This document shows positions 8,654 through 18,892 of a stretch of DNA of 64,000 nucleotides, piece by piece. Every line of letters begins with the position of its first letter. The stretch's first letter is position 1. A program made the translations under genes and the position numbers. This DNA is from Paenibacillus cookii. GTDB taxonomy: Bacteria; Bacillota; Bacilli; Paenibacillales; Paenibacillaceae. The notes beneath the pieces were generated by a model. It was given only the letters and a program-made list of their open reading frames with translations, searched no databases and was not told where the DNA came from. Location: the NCBI RefSeq assembly GCF_018333375.1, contig NZ_BORW01000004.1, forward strand, positions 178,177-242,176, given 5' to 3'.

Positions 8654-10101
8654 TCAAAAAAGGCATTCGCCGGCAGATCGTGATGCACTACTTCATCGTG
8701 GTGTTTTCGACGCTGCTCCTGGCCGAAGTCATTTTTTTGCTTGCGATACGAAGCTATTATTATGACAGCATATACAGCCATATTAAGCAGCATATAACGC
8801 TGATGGAGGAATACCAGAAATTCATCACGACGTCGGATGACGGCAGGACCGATCTGACCAATCTGCTCTCCAACTATAAATTGAAATTCACCGAGCTGCA
8901 GATTTTGAATCCACAAGGAGATGTCCTCATCAACTCCTCGGAGTTTCAGCCCGACGTGTCGATCAAAACAAGCGACATTTCCCAAGCCCAATCGGGCAAT
9001 ATCGGGCGATGGGTCGGCCGCCAGCCGATTACGGGCGAAGACGTCATGGCCGTGTCGAAGATGGAGCAGACGAACGGGCAGGACGCGTACATCGTCCGAT
9101 ACGTCACTTCGCTGGAAAGAGTGAACGAGAAGCTGCTCAACGTCACGCTCCTCGCTACCGGCGTGGCCGCCGCGGTCCTTGCGCTCGTTCTTGCCTTCAG
9201 CCTGGGGCTTGCGAACTCGATCGTCAAGCCGTTGAACACGATTACCGCGATTTCGGCGCAGATGGCCAAAGGCAAATTCAACGTCCGCATCAAAGGCGAC
9301 TATAAATACGAATTGGGCGAGCTCGCTTCGACGTTGAACTACATGGCGCAGGAGATCGTGCGCAGCAACCAGGTGAAAGACGATTTCATCTCCTCGATCT
9401 CCCATGAGCTGCGAACGCCGCTCACCAGCATCAAAGGCTGGAGCGAAACGATCAATTCGGGCGGATACGATCCGGAAGAAACGAAAATCGGGATGGAAAT
9501 CATTACGAAAGAAACCGAGCGCCTGATCGGCCTTGTCGAAGAAATCCTCGATTTCTCCAAGCTGCAGCAAAACGAAATGAAGGTCGTGTTCGGCCGGGTG
9601 GATTTGAAGGAGCTGCTGCAGGAGATCATGCTGAATTTGTGGACCAAAGCGGAAAAACGTTCGATCCAGCTCCGGCTCGATTCGGTCGACAAACCGCTGG
9701 TTGAAGGGGATGCCAACCGCCTCAAGCAGGTGTTTTTGAACCTGGTCGACAACGCGATCAAGTTTTCGCACGAAAATTCGTTTATCGATTTGCAGGTTAC
9801 GTTCGAAGGCAACAACGTCGTGGTTCAAGTCCATGATACGGGGATCGGCATCAGCGAAGACCATTTGGTGAAGGTCAAGGACCGGTTTTTCCAGGTTGAT
9901 CCGCTGAATGGCGGTACGGGCCTCGGGCTGGCCATCTCGCAGCAGCTGGTCGAGCTGCATCACGGCATTCTGCTGATCCAAAGCGAGCTGGGCGTGGGCA
10001 CGACGATCGTCGTCCGTTTGCCGAGATTGCTTGAGGAGGAGACTGCGGTCCAGGCGCAGGAAACGCAAATGCAGCTTCCGGAAGGTTCCCGGAACGAATA
10101 A
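8650..10101 (+). CDS. Sensor histidine kinase (HAMP, HisKA, HATPase)
   Basis: A 483-residue membrane kinase. TM1 is near residues 13-35, followed by an extracytoplasmic sensory region of about 125 residues, TM2 near 170-190, a HAMP linker, HisKA with the phosphoacceptor in ISHELRTPLTS, and a HATPase domain with N box (NLVDNAIKFS), G1 (DTGIGIS) and G2 (GGTGLGLAIS). ATG 8650 overlaps the regulator stop as ATGA. The partner is the OmpR-type regulator just upstream; the stimulus is unknown, possibly read through the lipoprotein encoded first in the operon. Confidence 0.92.
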   Translation: MIKKGIRRQIVMHYFIVVFSTLLLAEVIFLLAIRSYYYDSIYSHIKQHITLMEEYQKFITTSDDGRTDLTNLLSNYKLKFTELQILNPQGDVLINSSEFQPDVSIKTSDISQAQSGNIGRWVGRQPITGEDVMAVSKMEQTNGQDAYIVRYVTSLERVNEKLLNVTLLATGVAAAVLALVLAFSLGLANSIVKPLNTITAISAQMAKGKFNVRIKGDYKYELGELASTLNYMAQEIVRSNQVKDDFISSISHELRTPLTSIKGWSETINSGGYDPEETKIGMEIITKETERLIGLVEEILDFSKLQQNEMKVVFGRVDLKELLQEIMLNLWTKAEKRSIQLRLDSVDKPLVEGDANRLKQVFLNLVDNAIKFSHENSFIDLQVTFEGNNVVVQVHDTGIGISEDHLVKVKDRFFQVDPLNGGTGLGLAISQQLVELHHGILLIQSELGVGTTIVVRLPRLLEEETAVQAQETQMQLPEGSRNE

Positions 10102-10108
10102 AAACCGC

Positions 10109-10147
10109 AAAGAGCGAAATCCAATTCCATGGATCTCGCTCTTTTTG
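10109..10147 (+). terminator. Terminator of the lipoprotein/two-component operon
   Basis: AAGAGCGA and ATCCA on the left pair with TGGAT and TCGCTCTT on the right, followed by a T-run. It sits directly after the kinase stop codon and can also end the converging glgC transcript. Confidence 0.8.
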
Positions 10148-10210
10148 CTTTTTCTCCTTGTGTGCAGTTTCGCGAAAATTAATAAACAAGCTTTGGGCTT
10201 TGCTTGAATA

Positions 10211-11443
10211 TTATGAAGATAAGCCTTCCGCACGCAGTCGCCCGGTTTTTTCGTATACTTCCTGCAAAAGGCGGGCAGGCTGTGTACGAATCGTCGGTTT
10301 GGGCAGCACCGTTTCGTGGGGACCTACCACAAGCACCTGATCCGGAGAGCCTTTGAGTATGGTGCCGTCCTTGATGACGGCGCCTTCCCCGATAATGGCG
10401 CGTTCGATGTGGACGTTCCGTCCGATCCTTACGTTCGGCATCACGATGCTGTCCTTGATTTCCGAATATTTTCCGATTTCGACGCCGCAAAAAATAACGG
10501 ATTGATGGGCCGTGCCGTCGATGGAGGAAGCTTCGGACACGAGGCAGTTCGCCGTCACCCCGGCCCGCATGCGATGCCCTGCCGATTTTGCGGCCCAAGG
10601 GCGGGTGTACATCGGCCAATCGCTGTTGTGGAGCTTCCATGCGTTATCGTCCGACAATAAGTCCATGTGCGCTTCCCACAGGCTGTGAACGGTTCCGACA
10701 TCCTTCCAGTACCCGTCAAAACGGTATGCAAACAATCTGTTCTGTTCGGCAAGCATTTTCGGGATGACGTCTTTGCCGAAGTCATGGCTGGAATGGGCAT
10801 CCTCGGCATCTTCGATCAAATGGCGGCGGAGGTAATCCCATTGAAAGAGATAGATGCCCATCGAAGCCAAATTGCTTTCCGGCACGGCCGGCTTTTCGGC
10901 AAATTCGGAAATGCGGTGATTTCCGTCCACGCTCATGACGCCGAAGCGGCTCGCTTCCTCCCAAGGCACCTCCATGACCGATATGGTCGCTTCGGAACGC
11001 TGCTCTTTATGGAACCGGAGCATTTTTTTGTAATCCATATGGTAAATATGATCACCCGAAAGGACGAGGACATGTTCGGGCTTTTGGCGATCAATGTATT
11101 CCAGGTTTTTGTAAACCGCGTCTGCCGTCCCTAAGTATGTCGCAGAGTATGTCGCAGAGCTTGCGCTGCATGCAGGCAGAAGCGTGATGCCGTCTTCTCC
11201 GCTGCGTTTCAGGCCCCAAGGTTCGCCTTCTCCAATGTGGTTGTGAAGCGATTCCGCCTCATATTGCGTGAGAACACCGATCGTGTCAATCCCCGAATTC
11301 ACGCAGTTGCTGAGAGGAAAGTCGATGATACGGTAACGGCCGCCAAAAGGCACGGCAGGCTTTGCCTGTTTGGATGTCAAAGGAGCCAGCCTGCGGCCTT
11401 CGCCCCCGGCAAGCAACATGGCGATGCATTCTTTCTTTTTCAT
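10211..11443 (-). CDS. glgC: Glucose-1-phosphate adenylyltransferase
   Basis: Makes ADP-glucose from glucose-1-phosphate and ATP, the committed step of bacterial glycogen synthesis. The 410-residue protein starts [21 protein letters not shown], has the pyrophosphorylase loop GGEGRRL, the [18 protein letters not shown] motif, [11 protein letters not shown], and a C-terminal left-handed beta-helix ([20 protein letters not shown]). The start at 11443 follows GGGAGGG at 7 nt; nine additional upstream codons in frame lack a better site. It is transcribed divergently from glgBA, unlike the usual Bacillus glgBCDAP order, and no glgD or glgP is present nearby. Confidence 0.95.
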   Translation of the reverse strand: MKKKECIAMLLAGGEGRRLAPLTSKQAKPAVPFGGRYRIIDFPLSNCVNSGIDTIGVLTQYEAESLHNHIGEGEPWGLKRSGEDGITLLPACSASSATYSATYLGTADAVYKNLEYIDRQKPEHVLVLSGDHIYHMDYKKMLRFHKEQRSEATISVMEVPWEEASRFGVMSVDGNHRISEFAEKPAVPESNLASMGIYLFQWDYLRRHLIEDAEDAHSSHDFGKDVIPKMLAEQNRLFAYRFDGYWKDVGTVHSLWEAHMDLLSDDNAWKLHNSDWPMYTRPWAAKSAGHRMRAGVTANCLVSEASSIDGTAHQSVIFCGVEIGKYSEIKDSIVMPNVRIGRNVHIERAIIGEGAVIKDGTILKGSPDQVLVVGPHETVLPKPTIRTQPARLLQEVYEKTGRLRAEGLSS

Positions 11444-11634
11444 GTCGTTTCCCTCCCAAAAATTTGTCAAGGTAATTACTGCTTAAACGGGGCCTCGCCC
11501 ATCTGAAACAATTGTATTGAAAAAAATTTGGAAAATTACGAATTTATTTTTCAGGAGTCATTTTTATGTTTAATCTGGCTACAATGGGGTAATGGTACAC
11601 GTCCACTCTTTTTAATAAAAGAAGGTGATCTTGA

Positions 11635-13692
11635 TTGGCAAAAACGAATGGGATGCCCGGGGCTGCGCCTACAGAAAAAGACATATACTTATTCCATGAA
11701 GGGACCTCCTACCACAGTTACAGAATATTGGGCGCTCATCCTGCTGTGGAAGATGGTCTGGAAGGCGTCCGGTTTACCGTCTGGGCTCCGCATGCGCGGC
11801 ATGTCGGTCTGGCTTCCGACTTCAACGGTTGGAACGGAGCGAAGGATTCATTACATAAGATACCCGATTCGGGCATTTGGACTCGTTTTTTTCCGGGGAT
11901 CGGGACAGGTACTTTTTACAAATTCGATATCGAGGGGCCGCATCGCGAACGTTTTCTCAAAGCGGATCCGTATGCTTTTCAGGCGGAGCTTCGTCCCGCA
12001 ACGGCTTCCGTCGTCACGGACCTCGGCGGGTATGAATGGGGCGATGCGGCATGGCGGCGGAAAAAAAGAGGGCCGTACGCCAAGCCCGTCAACATTTACG
12101 AAATGCATCTGGGAACCTGGCGGCGGAAGGAAGACGGATCGCTGTATTCGTACAGGGAAATCGCCGATCTGCTGATCCCTTATTTGAAACGGATGAACTA
12201 TACGCACGTGGAATTTATGCCGCTGGCCGAACATCCTTACGACTTGTCGTGGGGATATCAATGCACGGGGTATTACGCCGTGACGAGCCGCTTTGGTTCG
12301 CCGCATGATTTTATGTATCTCGTCGATGCCTGCCATCAGGCCGATATCGGGGTCATTTTGGACTGGGTTCCCGCCCACTTCACGAAAGATGCCCACGGGC
12401 TGCGCATGTTCGACGGCACGCCGTTGTTTGAATACGCTGATCCTTTAAAGGCCGAAAAACCCGGCTGGGGGACGCTCAGCTTCGATTACGGCAAACCGGA
12501 GGTCCGTTCTTTTTTGATTTCCAATGCGTTGTTTTGGCTCGACGTATTCCATATCGACGGACTCCGCGTGGATGCCGTGACCAGCATGATCCGGCTTGAT
12601 TTCGAAAAAAAGGAAGGCCAGTTTCCGCTAAACGAACGCGGCGGCGTGGAAAATTTGGAGGCCATCCGTTTTTTGCAGCAGCTGAACGCAACCGTGTTCG
12701 CCTATTTTCCCCACACGCTCATGATGGCCGAAGAGTCCAGCGCTTGGCCGGGCGTCACGGCCCCGGTCAGCGAAAACGGGCTCGGGTTCAACTACAAATG
12801 GAATATGGGCTGGATGAACGATACGCTTGATTACGTCGAGGCCCCCTTTGAGCAAAGGCCGTCGAAGCATAACCTGCTGACGTTCCCGATTGTCTACGCC
12901 TATTCGGAAAATTTCGCTTTACCGCTGAGCCATGACGAAGTCGTGCACGGCAAAAAATCGCTGCTTGGCCGAATGCCCGGCAGTTATGACCAGCAGTTCG
13001 CCGGACTTCGCATTTTGCTCGGGTATCAAATGACGCATCCGGGAAAAAAGCTGCTGTTCATGGGCGGCGAATTCGGCCAATTCATCGAATGGCGCGACCA
13101 GCATGAGCTGGATTGGCTGCTGCTGGAGTACGAAAGACACCGTCAGCTGCAGCAATACGCGGCCGACTTGAACCGGCTCTATCTCCAGGAGAAGGCGCTG
13201 TGGGAGCTGGATCATGAGCCCGAAGGATATCGGTGGATCAGTCCGCACGATTTTTCGCAAAGCGTCATTTCCTTTGTGAGAAAAGGGAAAAAACAAGCCG
13301 ACACGCTCATCGTCCTCATTAATTTTCTTCCCGTACGGCGCGAGCATTACCGGATCGGCGTGCCTCGTCCCGGGACTTATGTTCCGTTGTTCCAAAGCGA
13401 AGACCAAACGTACGGGGGGCAGGGCGTATCGGTCAACGGCCCGATCCGGTCGGAACGAATCCCTTGGCATGATGAGCCAAACAGCTTGGAGCTGACGCTT
13501 GCGCCGCTGAGCCTGATCATTCTGAAGCGGGCACCGGCCGCCAAGAAGAACAGGAACATCCCATCCAAGGGAAGGCGGCAAGACCGCCGCGCTGAGGCCG
13601 CTAGGCCGATCCTGCGGCCCCAAACCGGCCAAAAAGGAAGCCGGATCCTTGTCGAAAGTTTAATGGCAGAGGAAGGAGACAACGAAGCATGA
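11635..13692 (+). CDS. glgB: 1,4-alpha-glucan branching enzyme
   Basis: Introduces alpha-1,6 branches into glycogen. The 685-residue GH13 protein has an N-terminal CBM48 module (about 25-115), a TIM barrel with nucleophile Asp313 (DGLRVDAV), acid/base Glu366 (LMMAEESS) and Asp434 (LSHDEVVHG), and a C-terminal beta domain ending near ILKRAP. TTG at 11635 follows AAGGTGATC. An unusual basic tail of about 55 residues (AAKKNRN to the end) extends past the normal C-terminus. The stop overlaps the glgA start (ATGA), so glgA is translationally coupled. Upstream, TACAAT at 11580-11585 may be part of the promoter; no clear -35 was found. Confidence 0.95.
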   Translation: MAKTNGMPGAAPTEKDIYLFHEGTSYHSYRILGAHPAVEDGLEGVRFTVWAPHARHVGLASDFNGWNGAKDSLHKIPDSGIWTRFFPGIGTGTFYKFDIEGPHRERFLKADPYAFQAELRPATASVVTDLGGYEWGDAAWRRKKRGPYAKPVNIYEMHLGTWRRKEDGSLYSYREIADLLIPYLKRMNYTHVEFMPLAEHPYDLSWGYQCTGYYAVTSRFGSPHDFMYLVDACHQADIGVILDWVPAHFTKDAHGLRMFDGTPLFEYADPLKAEKPGWGTLSFDYGKPEVRSFLISNALFWLDVFHIDGLRVDAVTSMIRLDFEKKEGQFPLNERGGVENLEAIRFLQQLNATVFAYFPHTLMMAEESSAWPGVTAPVSENGLGFNYKWNMGWMNDTLDYVEAPFEQRPSKHNLLTFPIVYAYSENFALPLSHDEVVHGKKSLLGRMPGSYDQQFAGLRILLGYQMTHPGKKLLFMGGEFGQFIEWRDQHELDWLLLEYERHRQLQQYAADLNRLYLQEKALWELDHEPEGYRWISPHDFSQSVISFVRKGKKQADTLIVLINFLPVRREHYRIGVPRPGTYVPLFQSEDQTYGGQGVSVNGPIRSERIPWHDEPNSLELTLAPLSLIILKRAPAAKKNRNIPSKGRRQDRRAEAARPILRPQTGQKGSRILVESLMAEEGDNEA

Positions 13693-15125
13693 ACGTATTA
13701 TTTGCTGCCGCGGAAGCCGTCCCGTTCATCAAAACCGGGGGGTTGGCCGACGTGATCGGAGCATTGCCCCAAGCGCTTGCGGCAAACGGCGTGGATGTCC
13801 GCGTCGTGCTTCCGAAATACCGGGGCATCCCGGAACAATACAGGGAACAAATGGAGCATGTCGGCGAGATTTACGTTCCGGTCGGCTGGCGAAGCCAATA
13901 TTGCGGCATCGAAACGTTAAATCACGACGGCATCGCCTATTATTTCGTGGACAACGAATATTACTTCGGCCGCGACGCCGTATACGGCTACATGGATGAC
14001 GGGGAAAGGTTCGCGTTTTTGAACCGGGCGGTGTTGCAGCTGCTGCAGTCGATCGATTTCCGGCCCGACGTCATTCACTGCCATGACTGGCATACGGCGC
14101 TTATTCCCGTCCTGCTGCATGCCCATTACAGGCATGACCCCTTTTACGAGAGCATCCGGACGGTTTATACGATCCACAATCTGCTCTACCAGGGCATTTT
14201 TCCGTATGAAGTACTGGGGGAGCTGCTGGAGCTGGATGACCGGTATTTTACGATGGATGGACTCGAATATTACGGAAAAGTCAATTACATGAAAGGCGGC
14301 ATCGTGTATTCAGATCATGTGACGACGGTCAGCCCGACGTATGCCCGGGAAATCCAAACGGCCTATTACGGTTACGGTTTGGATGGGCTTCTGCGCGCAT
14401 TGGGACCGAAGCTTAGCGGGATCGTGAACGGGATCGATACGAAAAGCTATAATCCGGCAACCGATCCGCATATCGCCAAGCAATACCGTTCAAGCCTCGC
14501 CAAGAAAAAAGAAAATAAAATCCGGCTTCAACAAGAGCTGGAATTGCCCGTTTCGGCCGATACGCCCCTCATCGCCATGGTGACCCGTTTGGTGGAACCG
14601 AAAGGCCTGGAGCTGGTCATCCGGGTGCTGGACGAAATGCTCACTTTCGATGACATCCAGTTCGTGATCCTGGGCACCGGAGACGGCAAATATGAGCATT
14701 GGTTCAAGGAGGCGGAGCGGCGCCACCCGCAAAAGATGTCCGCCCGGATTACGTTCAGCGAGGCGCTGTCGCGCAAATTTTACGCCTCCAGCGACATGTT
14801 CCTGATGCCGTCGAGTTTTGAGCCGTGCGGGATCAGCCAACTGCTCGCGCTGCGGTACGGAAGCATTCCGATCGTCCGGGAAACGGGCGGACTGAATGAC
14901 ACGGTGCAGGCCTACAACGAATTTACGGGGGAAGGGAACGGCTTCAGCTTCGCCCATATCAACGCCCATGACATGATGCACACGATCCGCCGGGCGGTGT
15001 CGTTTTACCGGCAGCCACGGCACTGGAGCCAAATCGTCAAAAACGCCGTCAGCGGCGATTACAGCTGGAACGTATCGGCCCGCGCTTACCAGGAAATCTA
15101 CGATCGCGTGACGATCGGAACTTAG
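13689..15125 (+). CDS. glgA: Glycogen synthase (ADP-glucose dependent)
   Basis: Extends alpha-1,4-glucan from ADP-glucose. The 478-residue GT5 enzyme has the N-terminal KTGGLADV substrate loop, IHCHDWHTALIP, an inter-domain YSDHVTTVSPTYA, and the C-terminal catalytic region with MPSSFEPCGISQL and RETGGLNDTV. It overlaps glgB by 4 nt and ends at a strong terminator. Together with divergent glgC the set is sufficient for glycogen synthesis; degradation would need enzymes elsewhere or the neighbouring GH13 enzyme. Confidence 0.95.
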   Translation: MNVLFAAAEAVPFIKTGGLADVIGALPQALAANGVDVRVVLPKYRGIPEQYREQMEHVGEIYVPVGWRSQYCGIETLNHDGIAYYFVDNEYYFGRDAVYGYMDDGERFAFLNRAVLQLLQSIDFRPDVIHCHDWHTALIPVLLHAHYRHDPFYESIRTVYTIHNLLYQGIFPYEVLGELLELDDRYFTMDGLEYYGKVNYMKGGIVYSDHVTTVSPTYAREIQTAYYGYGLDGLLRALGPKLSGIVNGIDTKSYNPATDPHIAKQYRSSLAKKKENKIRLQQELELPVSADTPLIAMVTRLVEPKGLELVIRVLDEMLTFDDIQFVILGTGDGKYEHWFKEAERRHPQKMSARITFSEALSRKFYASSDMFLMPSSFEPCGISQLLALRYGSIPIVRETGGLNDTVQAYNEFTGEGNGFSFAHINAHDMMHTIRRAVSFYRQPRHWSQIVKNAVSGDYSWNVSARAYQEIYDRVTIGT

Positions 15126-15144
15126 GCCGGCCGGATAAAAAAAA

Positions 15145-15188
15145 GGAGCGCTCAAAGTCTTGATCCAAGACTTCGAGCGCTTCTTTTT
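15145..15188. terminator. Strong bidirectional terminator after glgA
   Basis: GCGCTC-AAAGTCTTG pairs with CAAGACTT-CGAGCGC around a 3-nt loop, with an A-run before and T-run after. It separates glgA from the convergent glycosidase gene. Confidence 0.85.
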
Positions 15189-15200
15189 CGTTCCGCCGAA

Positions 15201-16952
15201 TTACTTTTTGGCGATGCGCCGGTATAGTATGCGGTACCCGTAAGGATCCAGGGCAACGTTCATGACGCCGTTTTCGGGCGAGACCTTTTCCCCGCTTAAC
15301 GCGTCCTGCCAATCCGTGGCTTCCATCGGATGCGACAGCGTTTGCTTTTGCGCCGTATTGTTCATCCAGATCGTAAAATGATCCTGGTCGTCGGCGCGTT
15401 CGTAGATGATGCACGGGTTTCCCGGCTCGGCTTTGAGGAACCGGAATCTGCCTTCGCGCAGCGCCTTATGGGTTTTGCGGAGACCGATCATCAATTTGTA
15501 GAAATCGTATAAGTCGCGGTCCTGCTTGTCCTTTTCCCAAATCATGCATTTGCGGCAGTCCGGATCTCCGTCGCCGGCAAGGCCGACTTCATCGCCGTAA
15601 AAGATGCAGGGCGTTCCCATGTACGTAAAAAGAAACACGACGGAAAGCTTCATTTTTCGTTTGTCCCCGCCGAGCCGGGTTAACAAACGCGGCGTGTCAT
15701 GGCTGCACAGCATGTTAAAAACGACCTCGTTCGTCTGCTGGGGATAACGCATCAGAAGCGAACTCATGCGATCGGAAAAAGCCGCGCCGTCCATGCCGCC
15801 GTTAAAAAATTCCAGCACTTTGTCGGCAAACGGGTAATTCATCACCGAATCGAATTGGTCGCCCATAAGCCAAGCGAGCGAATCGCTCCATACTTCTCCG
15901 ACGATATACGCCTCCGGATTCGCTTTTTTGACCACGTTTCGGAAATCGCGCCAGAAATGATGGTCGATTTCGTTCGCGACGTCCAGGCGCCAGCCGTCCA
16001 GGTTGATTTCTTTGATCCAATATTCGGCCACGTCGAGCAAATAGGCTTTGACTTCGGGATTGGCCGTGTTGAATTTCGGCATGTTCCCGAAAAAGCCGAA
16101 GGTATCGTACGTCGCGATTCCGTTCTCGACCCGGACGGGAAATTTGTTGATATGGAACCAGTCCTTATATTTCGATTTTTCCCCGTTTCGGATCACGTCC
16201 TGGAACGGCGGGAATTGCTCGCTGCAATGATTGAACACGGCGTCGAGCATGACCCGGATGCCTTTGGCGTGGCATGCGTCGACCACCCGCTTGAGCAGCT
16301 CATTGTCCCCAAAGTGCGGGTCGACCTGCTTATAATCGACGATGTCGTATTTGTGGTTGGACGGCGACTTGAACAGCGGCGTAAAATAAATGGCGTTAAT
16401 GCCCAGATCCGCCAGATCGTCCAGATGGTCCAGCACCCCTTGGAGGTCTCCTCCGAAGTAGTTGTCCGTTTTCGGATTGCCGCCCCAGGCTTCGGTTCCC
16501 GGCGGATCGTTGCGCGGGTCGCCGTTCGCGAACCGTTCGGGCATGATTTGATAGAAGACGGCATCCTTGGCCCAATCCGGCACTTTGAACACATCGATTT
16601 CATGTATGTACGGGAATTCGTAATATCCACCCGGCGGAGGCGGACAATTCCGGTAAATGCCGCTGTCGACCATGTACACCGTTTCGGAGCCGGCCGAAAT
16701 GCGGAACCCGTAAGATAAACGTTTGTATTTGGGCTTGACTGCCGCCTCCCAATAATCGAACATTTCGTCGGAGGCCGCCTTGTCCATCGTAATTTCAAAA
16801 TAGGTGGCCTTCCAGTCGTATTTGTCCCCGGTCATTGCGACGACCGAAGTCACGTCGTTTTTCTTCGTTCGGAATCTCAAATGAATGGTCCGCGGATCGT
16901 AAGCATAAGCCCACTTGTTGCGGGGCACGTGGTATAAAGCCTCCAATAGCAT
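15201..16952 (-). CDS. GH13 alpha-glycosidase (cyclomaltodextrinase / neopullulanase type)
   Basis: A 583-residue enzyme of the maltogenic amylase group. Residues 1-~125 form the N-terminal domain found in GH13_20 enzymes (begins MLLEALYHVPRNKWAYAYDP). The barrel has ILDAVFNHC-like region (MLDAVFNHC, 235-243), nucleophile Asp324 in GWRLDVA, acid/base Glu353 in IVGEVW, and CSHDTPRL with Asp419. The lack of a signal peptide implies a cytoplasmic role on imported maltodextrins or glycogen. It lies next to the glycogen genes on the opposite strand, suggesting a functional link in alpha-glucan turnover. Confidence 0.9.
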   Translation of the reverse strand: MLLEALYHVPRNKWAYAYDPRTIHLRFRTKKNDVTSVVAMTGDKYDWKATYFEITMDKAASDEMFDYWEAAVKPKYKRLSYGFRISAGSETVYMVDSGIYRNCPPPPGGYYEFPYIHEIDVFKVPDWAKDAVFYQIMPERFANGDPRNDPPGTEAWGGNPKTDNYFGGDLQGVLDHLDDLADLGINAIYFTPLFKSPSNHKYDIVDYKQVDPHFGDNELLKRVVDACHAKGIRVMLDAVFNHCSEQFPPFQDVIRNGEKSKYKDWFHINKFPVRVENGIATYDTFGFFGNMPKFNTANPEVKAYLLDVAEYWIKEINLDGWRLDVANEIDHHFWRDFRNVVKKANPEAYIVGEVWSDSLAWLMGDQFDSVMNYPFADKVLEFFNGGMDGAAFSDRMSSLLMRYPQQTNEVVFNMLCSHDTPRLLTRLGGDKRKMKLSVVFLFTYMGTPCIFYGDEVGLAGDGDPDCRKCMIWEKDKQDRDLYDFYKLMIGLRKTHKALREGRFRFLKAEPGNPCIIYERADDQDHFTIWMNNTAQKQTLSHPMEATDWQDALSGEKVSPENGVMNVALDPYGYRILYRRIAKK

Positions 16953-17140
16953 GACACTGCACCTCCAATAAATCCTCTATATGCTGCCAATCATGCGGTC
17001 GCTCGTAACGGTAGTATGCTCCGAAGCATGATTAGGCAATGTATCATGTAGGTTAATTACCAATCTAAAGTCGAAATGAAACGGATAGGTCCGAGTGTCT
17101 GGAAATATATTGTAATTAGATGAAATTACGTGAAAATACA

Positions 17141-17169
17141 TTGCATAAAAATGCAGTTTGTTGTACGAT
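17141..17169 (+). promoter_or_regulatory. Candidate promoter of the first amino-acid ABC operon
   Basis: TTGCAT (17141-17146), 17 bp, TACGAT (17164-17169). The rest of the 313-bp gap 16953-17265 is AT-rich, holds a small ATGCT/AGCAT hairpin near 17016-17030 and no supported gene; the leftward glycosidase promoter must also lie here but was not resolved. Confidence 0.45.
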
Positions 17170-17265
17170 AAAACATGTTTTCTGAAAGCTGATTGCGACA
17201 TGCCATCAAGTCCATACTAGCGTTAATCCAATCAAACAAAGACAAAGAACAAGGGGAGATAGATC

Positions 17266-18072
17266 ATGAAAAAATGGGGTATTTTAACGGTATGCCTGGT
17301 GTTGGCGGGAAGTTTGATCGCTGGCTGCGGCAATAAATCGTCCGAACAGGACGCCGGCCAAACCGGCGGCAAAACGGAAGCGAAAACGATCGTTCTTGGA
17401 ACAAGCGCCGATTTTCCGCCTTACGAATTCCACAAAATGATTGACGGCAAAGACCAGATCGTCGGTTTCGACATCGAAATCGCCAAAGAAATCGCCTCTG
17501 ACATGGGCGCGACGCTGGAAGTGAAGGACATGGACTTCAAAGCGCTGCTCGGCGAATTGTCCACGGGCCGCGTCGACTTCGTCATTTCCGGGATGACCCC
17601 GGACGAAACCCGCAGAAAACAGGTGGATTTCTCCGACAACTATTATAAAGCGCAGCAAGCCGTCGTCGTCCGCGAAGCAGACAAAGACAAATACAAAACG
17701 ATGGACTCGCTTAAAGGCGTATCCTTTGGCATCCAGACCGGTTCGATCCAGGAAGATATCGCCAAAACCATTCCTGGAGCCCAAATCACCGGCCTCGGCA
17801 AAATCAACGACATCATCATGCAGCTGAACTCCGGCCGCGTCGACGCATCTATCATGGAAAAGCCGGTTGCGGAAGCTTTCATTAAAAACGTCAAAGGTCT
17901 GACGATTGCCGAAGCCGTGCCGGAATACGAAGAAGACGGTTATGCCATCGGCGTGAAAAAAGGCAACAAAGAACTTCTCGAACAGATCAACAAAACGCTG
18001 GACCGCCTGAAATCGGAAAACAAAATCGATCAATTCGTATCCGAGGCAAGCGACCTCGCCGCGCAAAAATAA
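17266..18072 (+). CDS. Amino-acid ABC transporter substrate-binding lipoprotein (family 3)
   Basis: A 268-residue periplasmic-binding-protein-like lipoprotein with lipobox LIAGC near residue 21 and the family 3 signature GFDIEIAKEIASDMG. Further hallmarks are DFVISGMTPDETRRKQVDFS and the C-terminal GYAIGVKKGNKELL. It should capture a polar amino acid (glutamine, arginine or cystine type; specificity not readable). RBS is AAGGGGAGAT. It is first in an operon with a permease and an ATPase, separated from them by a terminator-like hairpin. Confidence 0.88.
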   Translation: MKKWGILTVCLVLAGSLIAGCGNKSSEQDAGQTGGKTEAKTIVLGTSADFPPYEFHKMIDGKDQIVGFDIEIAKEIASDMGATLEVKDMDFKALLGELSTGRVDFVISGMTPDETRRKQVDFSDNYYKAQQAVVVREADKDKYKTMDSLKGVSFGIQTGSIQEDIAKTIPGAQITGLGKINDIIMQLNSGRVDASIMEKPVAEAFIKNVKGLTIAEAVPEYEEDGYAIGVKKGNKELLEQINKTLDRLKSENKIDQFVSEASDLAAQK

Positions 18073-18109
18073 ATTCGGCGACATAATAAATAGGCACGGA
18101 GGAAAAATA

Positions 18110-18136
18110 TGCGGAAGCCATTTCCGCTATTTTTTC
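18110..18136 (+). terminator. Intra-operon terminator / attenuator after the binding-protein gene
   Basis: GCGGAA-gccat-TTCCGC followed by TATTTTTT. A partial terminator here would make binding-protein mRNA more abundant than permease mRNA, a common arrangement in ABC importers. The surrounding 18073-18232 has no gene. Confidence 0.65.
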
Positions 18137-18232
18137 TGCCCCGGGGTGCCGGCGGCATGTCGAATCTATGAGGGGTTCCGTGCTGCTTCATAAGCCCCGG
18201 TCCCAGTATTATAAGGAGGAACAGACCGTTAC

Positions 18233-18892
18233 ATGGACATTTTTAATATTTTTTGGACGTATCGCTCCTATTTCTTTACGGGAGTTCAATACACGTTGCT
18301 GCTTGCGGTCATCGGCGTTTTTTGCGGTTTTATACTCGGCATGCTGGTTTCGCTGCTGCGGATGTCCCGGATTCGGGTTCTTCGCTTCATCGGATCCGTC
18401 TGGGTTGAATTTTTGAGGGGAACGCCGATGCTCGTTCAGCTGTTCATCATCCATTACGGGCTCGTCTCGTTCGGCATCAAATTTTCAGCCATTGAGTCGG
18501 GCGCCATTACGTTAACGATCAACAGCTCCGCTTATTTGGCGGAAATTTTCCGGGCGGGCATTCAAGGCGTCGACAAAGGGCAGGCCGAAGCCGCCCGTTC
18601 GCTCGGGATGAGCAAAGCCATGACGATGAGGCATATCGTCCTTCCACAAGCTGTTAAAAGCGTGCTGCCGGCGATCGGCAACGAATTCATTACCATTATC
18701 AAAGAATCTTCGATCGTGTCCTTTATCGGGGTCGGCGATTTGATGTATCAAGCCGGGGCCGTCAACACCATCACGTATGATTACCTTAAACCGCTGCTGA
18801 TCATCGCCGTAATTTATTTCATCATGACGTTTTTGCTTTCCAAGCTGCTTGGTTTGTTCGAAAGGAGGTTAAGAACGGATGATCACCGTTAA
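18233..18892 (+). CDS. Amino-acid ABC transporter permease (HisM/GlnP family)
   Basis: A 219-residue inner-membrane permease with about five hydrophobic segments. The EAA loop [22 protein letters not shown] and the N-terminal [20 protein letters not shown] are typical of polar amino-acid permeases. The start follows AAGGAGGA with a 12-nt spacing. It overlaps the ATPase gene by 14 nt. Confidence 0.9.
   Translation: MDIFNIFWTYRSYFFTGVQYTLLLAVIGVFCGFILGMLVSLLRMSRIRVLRFIGSVWVEFLRGTPMLVQLFIIHYGLVSFGIKFSAIESGAITLTINSSAYLAEIFRAGIQGVDKGQAEAARSLGMSKAMTMRHIVLPQAVKSVLPAIGNEFITIIKESSIVSFIGVGDLMYQAGAVNTITYDYLKPLLIIAVIYFIMTFLLSKLLGLFERRLRTDDHR

Noticed and set aside
8641..10233. 530-codon minus-strand frame opposite the histidine kinase
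   Set aside because: Antisense shadow caused by GC-rich codon bias; the plus strand holds all kinase motifs.
16977..17201. 74-codon minus-strand frame in the glycosidase / ABC gap
   Set aside because: Covers the promoter region; no RBS or family features.
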